A stretch of DNA of 64,000 nt from CAVPKN01 sp963832835 (GCA_963832835.1 CAWHVD010000001.1:2232001-2296000); one strand, 5' to 3'. Shown: positions 1 through 9,462, counted from the first letter of the stretch. Program-made: numbers and translations. Notes: generated by a model not told the origin, from the sequence alone.

Positions 1-1026
1 AGCTCCATTGAGGATTTTAGCGGCTTGTGCCCTCTGCTTTTTTTGGACGTAGAGGTCACTGAGCTTTTCTAGATAAAAGATTTGCTCTTGGTAGTTTTCA
101 TCTCTTTTGGCCTGTAGAAGCTGTTTGCCGTAATACCCTTCGATGTCTTTGGGTAGTTGCTCCGGTTCCTTGGGTTTACTTCCTAAAAAGAAGCGGACAA
201 ACGCATCTTGTCCCCAACGCACTGCGAGGTCAAAGGGAAGATCGTGATTGAGATTGGCCAGATCGGGCAGGGCTCCTGCTTTTAACAAAATTTCGGCGCT
301 GGCGACATGTCCATGCTTAGCAGCCCAATGCAAAGGAGTATAGCCAAATGTGCTGAGGGCATTCGGATCGGCTCCATGCTCCAAAAGCAACTGCACTACA
401 TCTGGCTTTGGGTCTCCCCAAACAGCCTTATGGATGGGTTGTTTGCCATCCTCATCAGCACAATGAAGCAAGGGGTATTGGAGAAGTATCTTGAGGAGGG
501 CAATAGAGCCATAAAAAGCTGCCACATGCAGAATCGTATCTCCCTCAAGCGCTGTGAGCATAGGATCGGCTCCCCATCCTAAAAGAGAGGTTACAGCTGA
601 AAGATGCCCTTGAACTACAGCGAGATAAAGAGGTGTTTTTTTCGACAAGTCTTGAGCATTGAGATGGGCTCCTTTTTCAACTAGGAGCTTGATATTAGCT
701 ACTTGTCCTCCGTGGGCTGCTAAATGGAGGAGGGTTTGTTTGAATCTGTTAGTTAGGTTCACATCAAGACCCTGTTCGATCAAAAATTCTAGCGTGATAG
801 GGCAAGGTTTTTGGGCAATCTCTTCGATGAGAGGGATGTTACTTTTGAATCTCTCCACAAAGGGCTCATGGATGCAGCAAGAGGGAAGTTTGGCGGTTTC
901 AGCAGGTAGAATACTATCAGCTTTGAAAGGAGGACTAGCAGGTTTAGATGGCTGGGCAGGCTCCTCTCCCCTATTCCAGAATGTTTGGGTGGGGGGAAAC
1001 AAATCTCTTCGATCGGATGGAATCAT
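1..1026 (-). CDS. Ankyrin-repeat protein, PARP-less paralogue (3' end outside window)
   Basis: The reading frame is open from an ATG at 1026 to the window edge (342 codons, no stop), so this is the N-terminal part of a longer gene. It begins MIPSDRRDLF, a start like that of the three large paralogues in this window. It then passes through a short Pro-rich stretch straight into ankyrin repeats (LLHLAA, TPLYLAV, TPLHWAAKHGH) and the linker KAAKILNGA-like segment that precedes the nucleotidyltransferase domain in the paralogues. The PARP domain present in the others (about residues 115-285) is absent. A GAGGT ribosome site lies just upstream, in a leader shared with the paralogues. Function is unknown; a host-interaction or scaffold role is inferred from the repeats. 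Confidence in the gene is high, in its role low. Confidence 0.85.
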   Translation of the reverse strand, partial: MIPSDRRDLFPPTQTFWNRGEEPAQPSKPASPPFKADSILPAETAKLPSCCIHEPFVERFKSNIPLIEEIAQKPCPITLEFLIEQGLDVNLTNRFKQTLLHLAAHGGQVANIKLLVEKGAHLNAQDLSKKTPLYLAVVQGHLSAVTSLLGWGADPMLTALEGDTILHVAAFYGSIALLKILLQYPLLHCADEDGKQPIHKAVWGDPKPDVVQLLLEHGADPNALSTFGYTPLHWAAKHGHVASAEILLKAGALPDLANLNHDLPFDLAVRWGQDAFVRFFLGSKPKEPEQLPKDIEGYYGKQLLQAKRDENYQEQIFYLEKLSDLYVQKKQRAQAAKILNGA

Positions 1027-1120
1027 ATGTACCTCAAGGATTTGCCAAGTACTTTAATGAACCTCTACTAAAATGGCGAGAGAAATGGGATATCTAGATT
1101 TTTTGAGCCATCTCTGTTAT
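1027..1120 (-). promoter_or_regulatory. Conserved leader of the PARP/ankyrin family (copy at partial gene)
   Basis: Reading toward the gene, the leader contains a block TAACAGAGATGGCTCAAAA followed by TCTAGATATC, then AAAGTACTTGGCAAATCC and TTGAGGTACAT before the ATG. The first block recurs at 6896-6927 and the second before all three large paralogues. The block probably holds the promoter, but I see no clear -35/-10 pair. Confidence 0.5.
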
Positions 1121-1155
1121 TCTTCTGCTTAGAAAATGATTACGAGCTAAAGGTC

Positions 1156-2100
1156 ATGTCACAAATCAGTCCCCGAGTGGATATCGCTTTTAAAAAAATA
1201 TTTGGTGTGGAAGAAAACAAAGACCTACTGATCTCTCTTATTAATTCTATTGTAGCAGAAGAGGATCAGGTCGAGGAAGTCACCCTCCTTAATCCCTATA
1301 ACCCCCAAAGCTTCAAGGACGACAAAATCTCTATCTTGGACATTAAAGCAAAAGGAACCAGCGGTAAACGATTCAATATCGAAATCCAGATCAGTGACGA
1401 GGCCGACTATGACAAAAGGGCACTCTATTACTGGGCAAAGCTCTACACTGAACAGCTAAGGGTCGCTGAGGATTATGGCCTACTCTCTAAGGCGATCGGC
1501 ATTCATATTTTGAACTTCACCTCGATTCCAGAGGTAGAAAAATACCATAATGTTTTTCACATTAAAGAAAAAGAGACCGGGTTCCTCTATTTCAAAGACT
1601 TGGAACTTCATACCATCGAGCTCAAGAAGTTTTCAAACAATGGCCGAGAAGAGGTAGAAGATCTGATTGCCAAAGTCAAAAACTCCCTAGATATGTGGGT
1701 TGCTTTTTTAACACGTCATGATTTACTGAACAAAGACCATCTCCCTTCCACCATGAACAACCCGATCCTAAAAAAAGCGCTGAATGTACTCGATGTCATG
1801 AGCTTCGGCGATGAGGAAAGGGAAGCCTATGAAGGGCATCTCAAGTGGCTTAGGATAGAGGCAAACACCCTGAAGAAATACGAAACCAAAGGTTTTTCCG
1901 AAGGGTGGGACAAAGGGATAGCTGAGGGCGAGGCCAAAGGGATAGCTAAGGGCAGGGCTGAAGGGATAGCCGAGGGCGAGGCCAAAGGCGCTAAACATGC
2001 TGCTATCCAAATAGCTCAAGTCATGTTAGCCCAAGGTATGAGTACCCAACAAGTCCAGGCGATTACCGGTCTGTCTACTCAAGAGACTAGTGCCCTCTAG
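1156..2100 (+). CDS. Rpn family recombination-promoting nuclease / PDDEXK transposase-like protein
   Basis: This 314-residue protein has the layout of the PD-(D/E)XK nuclease family (PF12784-like): the N-terminal SPRVDIAFKKIFG motif, then D62 and E76-x-Q78 (NIEIQ), which fit the D...ExQ metal site. It continues through a helical region to a low-complexity tail of GIAEGEAKG-type repeats, common in this family, and ends in a conserved MLAQGMSTQQVQAITGLS segment. Family members cut DNA and are linked to RecA-independent recombination. It converges on the large PARP-family gene: the tetranucleotide CTAG at 2097-2100 supplies the stop codon of both. A fossil of the same gene tail lies in the same position behind the second PARP-family gene (30893-31014). 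The function is assigned by family; the link to its neighbour is inference. Confidence 0.85.
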   Translation: MSQISPRVDIAFKKIFGVEENKDLLISLINSIVAEEDQVEEVTLLNPYNPQSFKDDKISILDIKAKGTSGKRFNIEIQISDEADYDKRALYYWAKLYTEQLRVAEDYGLLSKAIGIHILNFTSIPEVEKYHNVFHIKEKETGFLYFKDLELHTIELKKFSNNGREEVEDLIAKVKNSLDMWVAFLTRHDLLNKDHLPSTMNNPILKKALNVLDVMSFGDEEREAYEGHLKWLRIEANTLKKYETKGFSEGWDKGIAEGEAKGIAKGRAEGIAEGEAKGAKHAAIQIAQVMLAQGMSTQQVQAITGLSTQETSAL

Positions 2101-5100
2101 GTTTTTCTGGCAATCAATTGAACCAACTGTTGAGTCTTCGGGTGCTGATTCCCCAAAATCTTGGTGCATAGGACAGAAATCTCCTCTAAAGCTTTGACTT
2201 GGGAGGGTGATGCCTTATTTGCACAGAGAATCAGCCATTGCAGTGCATTTTCAATATTAGGGTGGCTTTTCCCATATGCCAGAAGCCAAATCTTTAAAGC
2301 CCTCTGGAAAGAATCGAGGGCTTTGCCGTTCTCCTCAAGTTTGTGATAGACACTACCGATATTGTTGTAGCTTATGGCCACATCAGGGTGATTTTCACCC
2401 AGGACCTGTAGCCTAATCTTCAAAGCCTTTTGGTGACACTCGAGGGCTTTGCCGTTCTCCTCAAGTTTGTGATAGACACTACCGATATTGTTGTAGCTTA
2501 TGGCCACATCAGGGTGATTTTCACCCAGGACCTGTAGCCTAATCTTCAAAGCCTTTTGGTGACACTCGAGGGCTTTGCCGTTCTCCCCAAGGTTGTCATA
2601 GACACTGCCGATATTGTCGTAGCTTGTGGCCACCTCGGGATGGTTTTCCCCGAGGACCTGTAGGTAAATCTTCAAAGCCTTTTGGTGACACTCGAGGGCT
2701 TTGCCGTTCTCCCCAAGGTTGTCATAGACACTGCCGATATTGTTGTAGCTTTGGGCCACATCAGGGTGGTTTTCTCCGAGGACCTGTAGCTTAATCTTCA
2801 AAGCCTTTTGGTGACACTCGAGGGCTTTGCCATGCTCCCCAAGGTTGTTATAGACATTGCCGATATTGTTGTAGCTTTGGGCCACATCAGGGTGGTTTTC
2901 TCCGAGGACCTGTAGCCTAATCTTCAAGCCCTGGTGGTAAAATTCGAGGGCTTTGCCATGCTCCCCAAGGTTGTTATAGACACTCCCGATATTGTTGTAG
3001 CTTCGGGCCACATCAGGGTGGTTTTCGCCTAGGACCTGTAGGTAAATCTTCAAAGCCTTTTGGTGAAACTCGAGGGCTTTGGCATATTCCCCAAGGTCTT
3101 CATAGACCAAGCCGATATTGTTGTAGCATGTGGCCACCTTGGGATGGTTTTCGCTTAGGACCTGTAGCAAAATCTTCAAAGCCTTTTGGTAAAACTCGAG
3201 GGCTTTGCTATTCTCTCCAAGGTCTGCATAGACCAAGCCGATATTGTTGTAGCTTGTGGCCACATCGGGATGGTTTTCTCCGTGTTTCTCCTGAGCTAAT
3301 GCAAGGGCTTTCAAGTGGCGCTTCAGCGCTTGTTGGTACTGCGCCATTTTCTGTTCTATGCTTCCGAGATGTGCCTGAGCAACGAGATTATTGGGATTCA
3401 AAGAGACAGCCTGTTGATGGGCCTCTTGAGCTTGGCCATATTGGAGGTTTTTCTCAAAAGCTTTTCCCTGGATCTGAGGGCTTGTATCGTAGAAGGGCGA
3501 TTTGCTAAAGGACTTGGGATTCTTAGTACGAAAAAACTGCTCGGTGCAGTTGTGGAGGGGGATTAGCACCTTGTAGATCTCCTGGAGGGAGGCAAGGCGT
3601 TTTCCTTCGAGATATAGGTAATGGGGGTCTTGGGTCTGTCCTTGTTCGATATGCAGGAGGAACTCCTCTTCATTTTGGTAAAAGATGTGCGCCTCAAAGC
3701 GGAGGTTGAGAACCTGTGAGAGGGCTTGTGTGAGGTTTTGGGCTCCTTTAGAGCAGAGGAGTTTCTTTTTAGCAAGCTGATCGATCATCTCAAAAGTAGA
3801 TTGGGGCTTAAGTCCACAGAAAAGGGTGAGACTTCCCAGCAGTGATTGTAGGGGGCGGTAGAGCTCCTTTTTGATACCAAAGGCATTGGTTTCTTGTTTT
3901 TCAAAAGAGAGGTTGGGTTTAAATTCGTTTAGGTGTCCTTCGACAAGTTGCAGCGCAAGTTTTTCGCAAAATGGAGCTCCTTTTGCAAGGAATTTACCCT
4001 CTTGGGCTTTGTGCTGGGTGGTTTTTGCTTTGTGGTAGGCATTCACAAGAGCGTTATCTCCCGAAACATAGCACACAGTGGACAGGGCATTGGTGACAAT
4101 GATATCGGCGTCCATCCATCTGCTACATTGAAATTGGGAGAGGTTAATCGGGGTATCTATAAGCTCAAAAAAACCTGGTTTGCCTAAGGGGGTATTGCCT
4201 CCTATGTCCATAGAAAACCCATCGGGAGTGAGGCTCGCTTGCGATGAACTCTGCCCAAACAATTTGCCAAAGATAGGAAAGCGTGTCTCCCCAAAATTGA
4301 TGATTTTCAGCTCTAGAAATTGGGTGAGTGTGCGGAAATAGCGCAGATTCTCATCGCTCTTTTTTTCGATAAGAAAGGCAAATTCCAAATCGGAATAGGG
4401 ACACATCTCATCGCGTGCCATCGATCCCATCCCTATGCACGCCCACTTGACCGGTGGAGGGCCTAAGAGGTGTTGGCAATCTAAAATGAGGGTATTTAAG
4501 ATGCTTTTGTAGCTGCCTGTGAGAGTTTTTACGATATCGCGTATAGGCTTCTTTTCTTGGAAGTCTTTAATAGATACAGCGCGCAGATTCCATAGACGCT
4601 TTCGGTAATTGTCTACAACGCCTCGATGTGCAGAGGGTATTTTGATTTGATGACTCTCTAAAAACAGAGCTTCCAGACGCTCTAGCTTGGCTAGCAGGTA
4701 GGCTCTAACGTGAGGATGAGGATGTTTGTCAAGGATTGCCAACGCTCCATTGAGGATTTTAGCCGCTTGTACCCAGTTCTGTTTTTCCACGTAGAGCTCA
4801 CTGAGCTTCTCTAGATAAAAGATCTGCTCTGGGTGATTGTCATCTTTTTTAACTTGCAGAAGCTGGGCACAATAATACCCTTCGATGTCTTGAGGTAGTT
4901 GTTCCGGTTCCTTAGGTTTCACCCCTAAAAAGAAGCGGACAAACGCATCTTGTCCCCAACGGACCGCCAGATCAAACGGGAGGTCGTGGTTCTGATTGGC
5001 CAAATCTGGTAAGGCCCCTGCTTTTAACAACAATTTGGCACTTTCAATATGGCCATGCTTAGCCGCCCAATGCAAAGGAGTGTACCCAAAGGCATTCAAG

Positions 5101-6839
5101 GCATTGGGGTTAGCTCCTGCGCTGAGCAGGAGCGCTACCACATCTGGTTTGTCATGACCCCATACAGCTTTATGGATAGGGTGTTTCCCATCTTCATCTG
5201 TACAGTTAAGAAGAGCATAGCTCAACAGGATTTCGACTAGTGGAGTGTATCCATAGAAGGCTGCCACGTGAAGAAGGGAGTCTCCCTCGATACCCACAAT
5301 ACTTGCATCAGCCTTATGAGCGAGTAGACACTTAACAGCAGAGATATGTCCTTGCGCAACAGCCAAGTACAGAGGTGTTTTTTTAGACAAATCTCGAGCG
5401 TTGATCTTAGCTCCTTTTTCAAGTAACAACTCGATGTGATCCACCTGGCCAGAGTGTGCAGCCAGATGCAGAAGGGTTTGTTTGAACCGGTTGGTTTGCT
5501 GAGGATCCAGGCCGTTGTCTAGCAAAAACTTTAAAGTAAGAGAACACGGCCTTCTCAAAATCTCATCGCAGAGCAAAACATCTTTTTTCACATCTTCTAA
5601 GAAGAGTTGCAGCACCTCGATGTGCTCACCAAAGGCAGCGCACCACAAAGGTGTGGGTTTACCGCTATTGATCATAGAGGAATCTTGCCCATGGAGCCAA
5701 GCAACAACTGCACGGTCGCCTTGCGCTGCGGCCAGATGCATGAGCGTCCAGCCATCTTTCCTCTCTTTCTTAAGAAGCTTAGGTTTTTGAGTTGAAAGCC
5801 ATTTTAAAACAGCAAGCTGGCCACCCAATGCTGCTGCAAACAAACAGTTTTCCCCTTGCGCATCCTCCTCTAAAAGACGCTTTTTGTCTTCGTGAATCCA
5901 GCTCTTCACTTGGGGTAGATCTCCTGCTTGGCAGGAGGCATAAAGAGCTGAAAAGGTATAGTTCAGAGCCAAAGAAGAAATAGGATCTTTCTCAATCTCT
6001 ACGATAAAGCTAGGAAGAGCTTGAGCTTTTTGGAAAACGACAATCTCATGCCATACAGGCGGCTGGCTTTGAAAACAGGGATAATAAACCATACTACGGG
6101 GATTAGTGGGATAGATAGAGGCGACAGGCACGAAGTGGGTATCGTAGTTTTGATAGGCTCCCTTACCCTCTAACATTTCCATATCCGTGCCTTTCTGGGG
6201 ATGAGGCTTATCACTCACCACAGGATAGGGCTCTCGCATAGAGACCCAGGATAGAAGAAGAGCTCCTTTACCATAAATCGAGGCGTAGTGAGCACTCTCT
6301 GTGAAGTAGATCCCGCTGCCAAAATAGCCAATGTCAGTACTTCCTCCCCCTTCCGAGCCCTCACCCGAAAAGTAGGCATGCTTGCCAAAGTAGGTAAAGC
6401 CCGACTCGCAAATCGACTGCGATTTTTGTGTATTGGTACCATGCCATAAAGGCAGGACTTTGACATGAAGAAGGGTCTCCTCTTCTTGGTCAATCGTCAG
6501 TTTCAAAGGAGAATAGGGAGCCGTCAGCTCTTTCCAGCTCTCAATCACCCCCTGCCTTTCTACCGATAGAGGTGCAGACGCAAACTTTTTAGCCTCATCC
6601 TCAGTGTTACTCAGATGAGCTAGAAAGCCCATCTGCAAAGAGCGGTTATAGACATAGGTGATCTTAGTAATGCTAAAACCTGGAGGCCTATCAGCCATAA
6701 ACTGGGCTATCACAAACTGAGATTCAGGGTCACTACGCTGAAGTACCGCAGCTTTAAAGCGCGGGCTCACCACCTGTAGACGCCCAGAAACCTCAGGACT
6801 CACACGCCATGGCGTTTGGGGGATATTCGCTGGAATCAT
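2097..6839 (-). CDS. PARP-like ADP-ribosyltransferase / ankyrin / DUF294 nucleotidyltransferase / TPR protein (copy 1)
   Basis: This 1580-residue multidomain protein has four parts. (1) A PARP-type catalytic domain at about 120-285, with H133 in LPLWHGT, Y178 in GSGIYF and E265 in WHEIVVF, so the H-Y-E triad looks complete. (2) Ankyrin repeats at about 295-640. (3) A DUF294/GlnD-like nucleotidyltransferase at about 775-1080, with the signature GSMARDEMCPYSDLE (G805, S806, D817, E819). (4) Eight 42-residue kinesin-light-chain type TPRs at about 1210-1548. There is no Sec signal or membrane segment. Domain content suggests a host-directed effector, or a toxin/defence protein, able to transfer ADP-ribose and possibly a nucleotide; both activities are predicted only. 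The start has a GAGGT site 5 bases upstream. The gene converges with an Rpn nuclease gene. Confidence 0.9.
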   Translation of the reverse strand: MIPANIPQTPWRVSPEVSGRLQVVSPRFKAAVLQRSDPESQFVIAQFMADRPPGFSITKITYVYNRSLQMGFLAHLSNTEDEAKKFASAPLSVERQGVIESWKELTAPYSPLKLTIDQEEETLLHVKVLPLWHGTNTQKSQSICESGFTYFGKHAYFSGEGSEGGGSTDIGYFGSGIYFTESAHYASIYGKGALLLSWVSMREPYPVVSDKPHPQKGTDMEMLEGKGAYQNYDTHFVPVASIYPTNPRSMVYYPCFQSQPPVWHEIVVFQKAQALPSFIVEIEKDPISSLALNYTFSALYASCQAGDLPQVKSWIHEDKKRLLEEDAQGENCLFAAALGGQLAVLKWLSTQKPKLLKKERKDGWTLMHLAAAQGDRAVVAWLHGQDSSMINSGKPTPLWCAAFGEHIEVLQLFLEDVKKDVLLCDEILRRPCSLTLKFLLDNGLDPQQTNRFKQTLLHLAAHSGQVDHIELLLEKGAKINARDLSKKTPLYLAVAQGHISAVKCLLAHKADASIVGIEGDSLLHVAAFYGYTPLVEILLSYALLNCTDEDGKHPIHKAVWGHDKPDVVALLLSAGANPNALNAFGYTPLHWAAKHGHIESAKLLLKAGALPDLANQNHDLPFDLAVRWGQDAFVRFFLGVKPKEPEQLPQDIEGYYCAQLLQVKKDDNHPEQIFYLEKLSELYVEKQNWVQAAKILNGALAILDKHPHPHVRAYLLAKLERLEALFLESHQIKIPSAHRGVVDNYRKRLWNLRAVSIKDFQEKKPIRDIVKTLTGSYKSILNTLILDCQHLLGPPPVKWACIGMGSMARDEMCPYSDLEFAFLIEKKSDENLRYFRTLTQFLELKIINFGETRFPIFGKLFGQSSSQASLTPDGFSMDIGGNTPLGKPGFFELIDTPINLSQFQCSRWMDADIIVTNALSTVCYVSGDNALVNAYHKAKTTQHKAQEGKFLAKGAPFCEKLALQLVEGHLNEFKPNLSFEKQETNAFGIKKELYRPLQSLLGSLTLFCGLKPQSTFEMIDQLAKKKLLCSKGAQNLTQALSQVLNLRFEAHIFYQNEEEFLLHIEQGQTQDPHYLYLEGKRLASLQEIYKVLIPLHNCTEQFFRTKNPKSFSKSPFYDTSPQIQGKAFEKNLQYGQAQEAHQQAVSLNPNNLVAQAHLGSIEQKMAQYQQALKRHLKALALAQEKHGENHPDVATSYNNIGLVYADLGENSKALEFYQKALKILLQVLSENHPKVATCYNNIGLVYEDLGEYAKALEFHQKALKIYLQVLGENHPDVARSYNNIGSVYNNLGEHGKALEFYHQGLKIRLQVLGENHPDVAQSYNNIGNVYNNLGEHGKALECHQKALKIKLQVLGENHPDVAQSYNNIGSVYDNLGENGKALECHQKALKIYLQVLGENHPEVATSYDNIGSVYDNLGENGKALECHQKALKIRLQVLGENHPDVAISYNNIGSVYHKLEENGKALECHQKALKIRLQVLGENHPDVAISYNNIGSVYHKLEENGKALDSFQRALKIWLLAYGKSHPNIENALQWLILCANKASPSQVKALEEISVLCTKILGNQHPKTQQLVQLIARKT
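2272..3283 (-). repeat. Tandem 126-bp TPR-coding repeats
   Basis: Eight 126-bp units encode 42-residue TPRs of the pattern ENHPDVA.SYNNIG.VY..LGE..KALE.HQKALKI. Two adjacent units (2316-2459 and 2442-2585) are identical over about 140 bases at an offset of exactly 126, pointing to very recent unit duplication or gene conversion. Confidence 0.9.
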
Positions 6840-6927
6840 AAGTACCTCAAGTATTTGCTAAGATACTTTATGGGGCTTCCTTAAAAAGAGCTAGTGATAT
6901 CTAGAACTTTTGAGCCATCTCTGTTAT
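6840..6927 (-). promoter_or_regulatory. Conserved leader of PARP-family copy 1
   Basis: The 32-base block at 6896-6927 (gatatctaga...ctctgttat) matches 1089-1120 almost exactly. Nearer the gene, TTAAGGAAGCCC, AAAGTA and CTTGAGGTACTT before the ATG match the leaders at 26298-26347 and 31153-31203. This is conserved non-coding sequence, so it likely carries promoter and ribosome-binding information. Confidence 0.5.
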
Positions 6928-7009
6928 CCCCTAGCTCAGGTATCCCGTCTTAACGATTTGATAGGTTCTGCTTAAAATTTTATTAGGAATCTGCCATACA
7001 GAGGCAGAA

Positions 7010-9232
7010 ATGGAAATTACCAGAGAATGGAAAGCCTATCCGATTGCCTCGAGCGTTGTAGAGCTCCGTCGCTTAGAGAGTGGGCTTGTCGAAATTCGGG
7101 CTGAGAATGCGATCGATCTGCAAAAGGGTCTTGGGTTTGTCCATGCCGTTGACCGTTTGATGCAGATGCTCGCAACTCGCATCGTAGGGCGCGGCGAGCT
7201 GACCAAGTATTTTCTCGATACTGAAGAGGGGTATGCTGTCGATTTTTTGGTGCGCAAGCTGGGGTTCCGGCGCGATGTGGTACAGGATTTGCATGCGCTT
7301 ACTCCAGAAGCGCTTGCATGGACTCAAGCGTATTGCGACGGGGTGAACGCCTATATTGAAAGTGAAGGACTCCCCTGGATTTGCAGATTTTTCAAGCTTA
7401 AGCCTGATAAATGGCATGTTTCAGATGCGATGCTCATCATCAAAACGCTTTCGTACTTAGGGATTGCCCAGCAACAGGAGCGCATCGAACGCTTGATGAT
7501 CCATGCGGTACGCGATGGAGTTGCGCCCGAAAAACTACAAACACTATTTGGGTTGGAGGGACTAGATGTTGAGCGGATTGAGTTGATCAAAAAACTCAAG
7601 GTTGCCCTCCCCTATTTTGACAGTGAAATGCGCTTTCAACCCTTCCAAAGCGCTATGAGTAATAATTGGGTGATTACCGGCGATAAAACGGCCTCTGGAG
7701 CGCCCTTTCTGTGTGTCGATCCACACTTGCAAGTCAACCGCTTGCCCTCTTCTTGGTATGAAGTATCAGGTCAATGGGGCGATGGAAATTACCAGATGGG
7801 GATTACGTTGCCCGGATTTCCAGGCTGGATCATGGGTAGGACGCCTCACCTATCTGCCACCTTTACCTATGGCATGCTCGATACGGTCGACTTTTTCATC
7901 GAGGAGATCAAGCGCGGGCAGTATAGAAGGGGCGAAAAGTGGATTCCCCTTACTGTACGTGAGGAAAAAATCAAACGGAAAAAAAAGGGAACAATACCTC
8001 ACTTCTTTTTTGAAAGTGATACAGGTGTCATCGAACGGGAAAATCCAGAAACTCCTTTGATCGAGGATGGTTTTTACTTAAGTCTAGCATGGTCCAATTT
8101 TCGGCAGGGTCCCTCTGCAATCATCAATGCCCTGATGCATTTATGGACTTGCAAGAGTGTCGATGAGGCTCAGATGTATTTGTGGGTCATGACCCTCCCC
8201 TGCAATTGGGTGGTAGCCGATAGCGCTGGAAATATCGGATTACAGCAATCAGGGCTCATTCCCAAACGAAAGCAGAGTGGTTTGCTACCCCTGCCTGCTT
8301 GGGAAGAAGAGAACTTATGGCAGGGGTTTTATGTAGGTACCGACCTTGTGACAGAAATCAACCCGGCAAGGGGGTTTGCACTCAGTGCGAATGATAATAA
8401 AAACCTTCCGGGATTGCCTCCTTTTACTACGATCCATTTGCCCAATTACAGATACCGCCGCTTATGCGATCTGCTTTCTCAAGACAAAAAATTTACTATC
8501 GAAGAGATGCAAGCCTTCCAAAACGATTGTTATTCTGTACAAGCAGAAGATTTTATGCGCCAGCTACGGGATTATATCCCCCATTCAAGGGCAGGCAAAA
8601 TCTTGAAGCAATGGGACCTTTGCTACTATAAAGAGTCGCAGGGGGCTTTCCTTTTCGAAACCATTTACCGCGCGCTTCTAAAAAAGGTTTTTTCCCCTAT
8701 TTTTGGCAAAGAAGCTTGGGAAACCTATGGTCCTGGGCATGCCTTTTTTGGTTTTAATTTTGGCAATTTTGATAACGCTTTGCTTTCGGATGACCCTCAG
8801 TGGTTTGGCACAGAGGGAAAAGGGGCCTTATTGAGCAAAGTGATCCGAAAATCCTTAAATCGCTTCGCGATCGGGAAGATCCCTACCTGGGGAGAAAGCA
8901 ACCACTTTTACATGAATTACCTTCTGTTTGATGGTAAACTGCCCAAAATCTTCGGCTTTGATGCCGGCCCCGTCCGACTCAATGGCAACCGAGCCACTGT
9001 CGATACCTTCCAAATCTACAAAGAGGGCAAAAGGCGTATTGTGACCTCTGCTTCTTACCGCTTCATCACCGATATGGCCGAACATGCTATCTATAGCGCC
9101 CTTGCCGGCGGCGTCAGTGAAAAAAAACGCTCCCCCTATTACACCAGCGATGTTGAGCTTTGGAAACAAGGGCAATGCAAAAAGGTTCTCTTTGACCCCC
9201 ATTCCAACACTTTTTCTATAAAAACACCTTAA
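7010..9232 (+). CDS. Penicillin acylase family (peptidase S45-like) protein
   Basis: This 740-residue protein matches the N-terminal-nucleophile penicillin amidase family: an N-terminal substrate-pocket region (GLGFVHAVDRL.QM), then the maturation site SNNW at 217-220, where the serine would become the catalytic N-terminus after self-cleavage, then FLCVDPHLQVNRLPSSWYEV, typical of the beta subunit start. Later family hallmarks include NWVVADSAGNIG and the GESNHF-type segment near 625. Most relatives are exported, but no signal peptide is visible here, so it may act in the cytoplasm or use another export route. The substrate cannot be predicted. It stands alone between accessory genes, and a GAGG ribosome site precedes the ATG. 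Confidence 0.85.
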   Translation: MEITREWKAYPIASSVVELRRLESGLVEIRAENAIDLQKGLGFVHAVDRLMQMLATRIVGRGELTKYFLDTEEGYAVDFLVRKLGFRRDVVQDLHALTPEALAWTQAYCDGVNAYIESEGLPWICRFFKLKPDKWHVSDAMLIIKTLSYLGIAQQQERIERLMIHAVRDGVAPEKLQTLFGLEGLDVERIELIKKLKVALPYFDSEMRFQPFQSAMSNNWVITGDKTASGAPFLCVDPHLQVNRLPSSWYEVSGQWGDGNYQMGITLPGFPGWIMGRTPHLSATFTYGMLDTVDFFIEEIKRGQYRRGEKWIPLTVREEKIKRKKKGTIPHFFFESDTGVIERENPETPLIEDGFYLSLAWSNFRQGPSAIINALMHLWTCKSVDEAQMYLWVMTLPCNWVVADSAGNIGLQQSGLIPKRKQSGLLPLPAWEEENLWQGFYVGTDLVTEINPARGFALSANDNKNLPGLPPFTTIHLPNYRYRRLCDLLSQDKKFTIEEMQAFQNDCYSVQAEDFMRQLRDYIPHSRAGKILKQWDLCYYKESQGAFLFETIYRALLKKVFSPIFGKEAWETYGPGHAFFGFNFGNFDNALLSDDPQWFGTEGKGALLSKVIRKSLNRFAIGKIPTWGESNHFYMNYLLFDGKLPKIFGFDAGPVRLNGNRATVDTFQIYKEGKRRIVTSASYRFITDMAEHAIYSALAGGVSEKKRSPYYTSDVELWKQGQCKKVLFDPHSNTFSIKTP

Positions 9233-9286
9233 TTAATACTTTATTAATAATAATTAAGTATAATAGTTTGTAACTAAAAAAACTAA

Positions 9287-9447
9287 TACCATTTCCAGAA
9301 AATAAAGCCATGAAGTGGTACTGGGTAACATGACAGATTTGGATGATCGTTTCGAAGCCTAGGTTTTTGAACCTAAGCTAGAAAGGATCGTTCAAAAATG
9401 GCGTGTTATACAGTGCCAATTTGTGACTTTATTTTCTGGAAATGGTA
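9287..9447 (+). mobile_element. Miniature inverted-repeat element, family A, copy 1
   Basis: 161 bp from TACCATTTCCAGAAAATAAAG to CTTTATTTTCTGGAAATGGTA, with terminal inverted repeats of at least 21 bp that continue imperfectly inward for about 50 bp. It is flanked by direct TAA repeats (9284-9286, 9448-9450), giving a 3-bp target duplication of TNA type. It has no coding capacity. Its right end lies about 14 bp before the next gene's start. Confidence 0.9.
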
Positions 9448-9462
9448 TAACCGAGGATAATT

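Noticed and set aside
2272..3283. CRISPR-like repeat array
   Set aside because: The 126-bp units are contiguous, in frame, and encode TPR motifs; there are no unique spacers.
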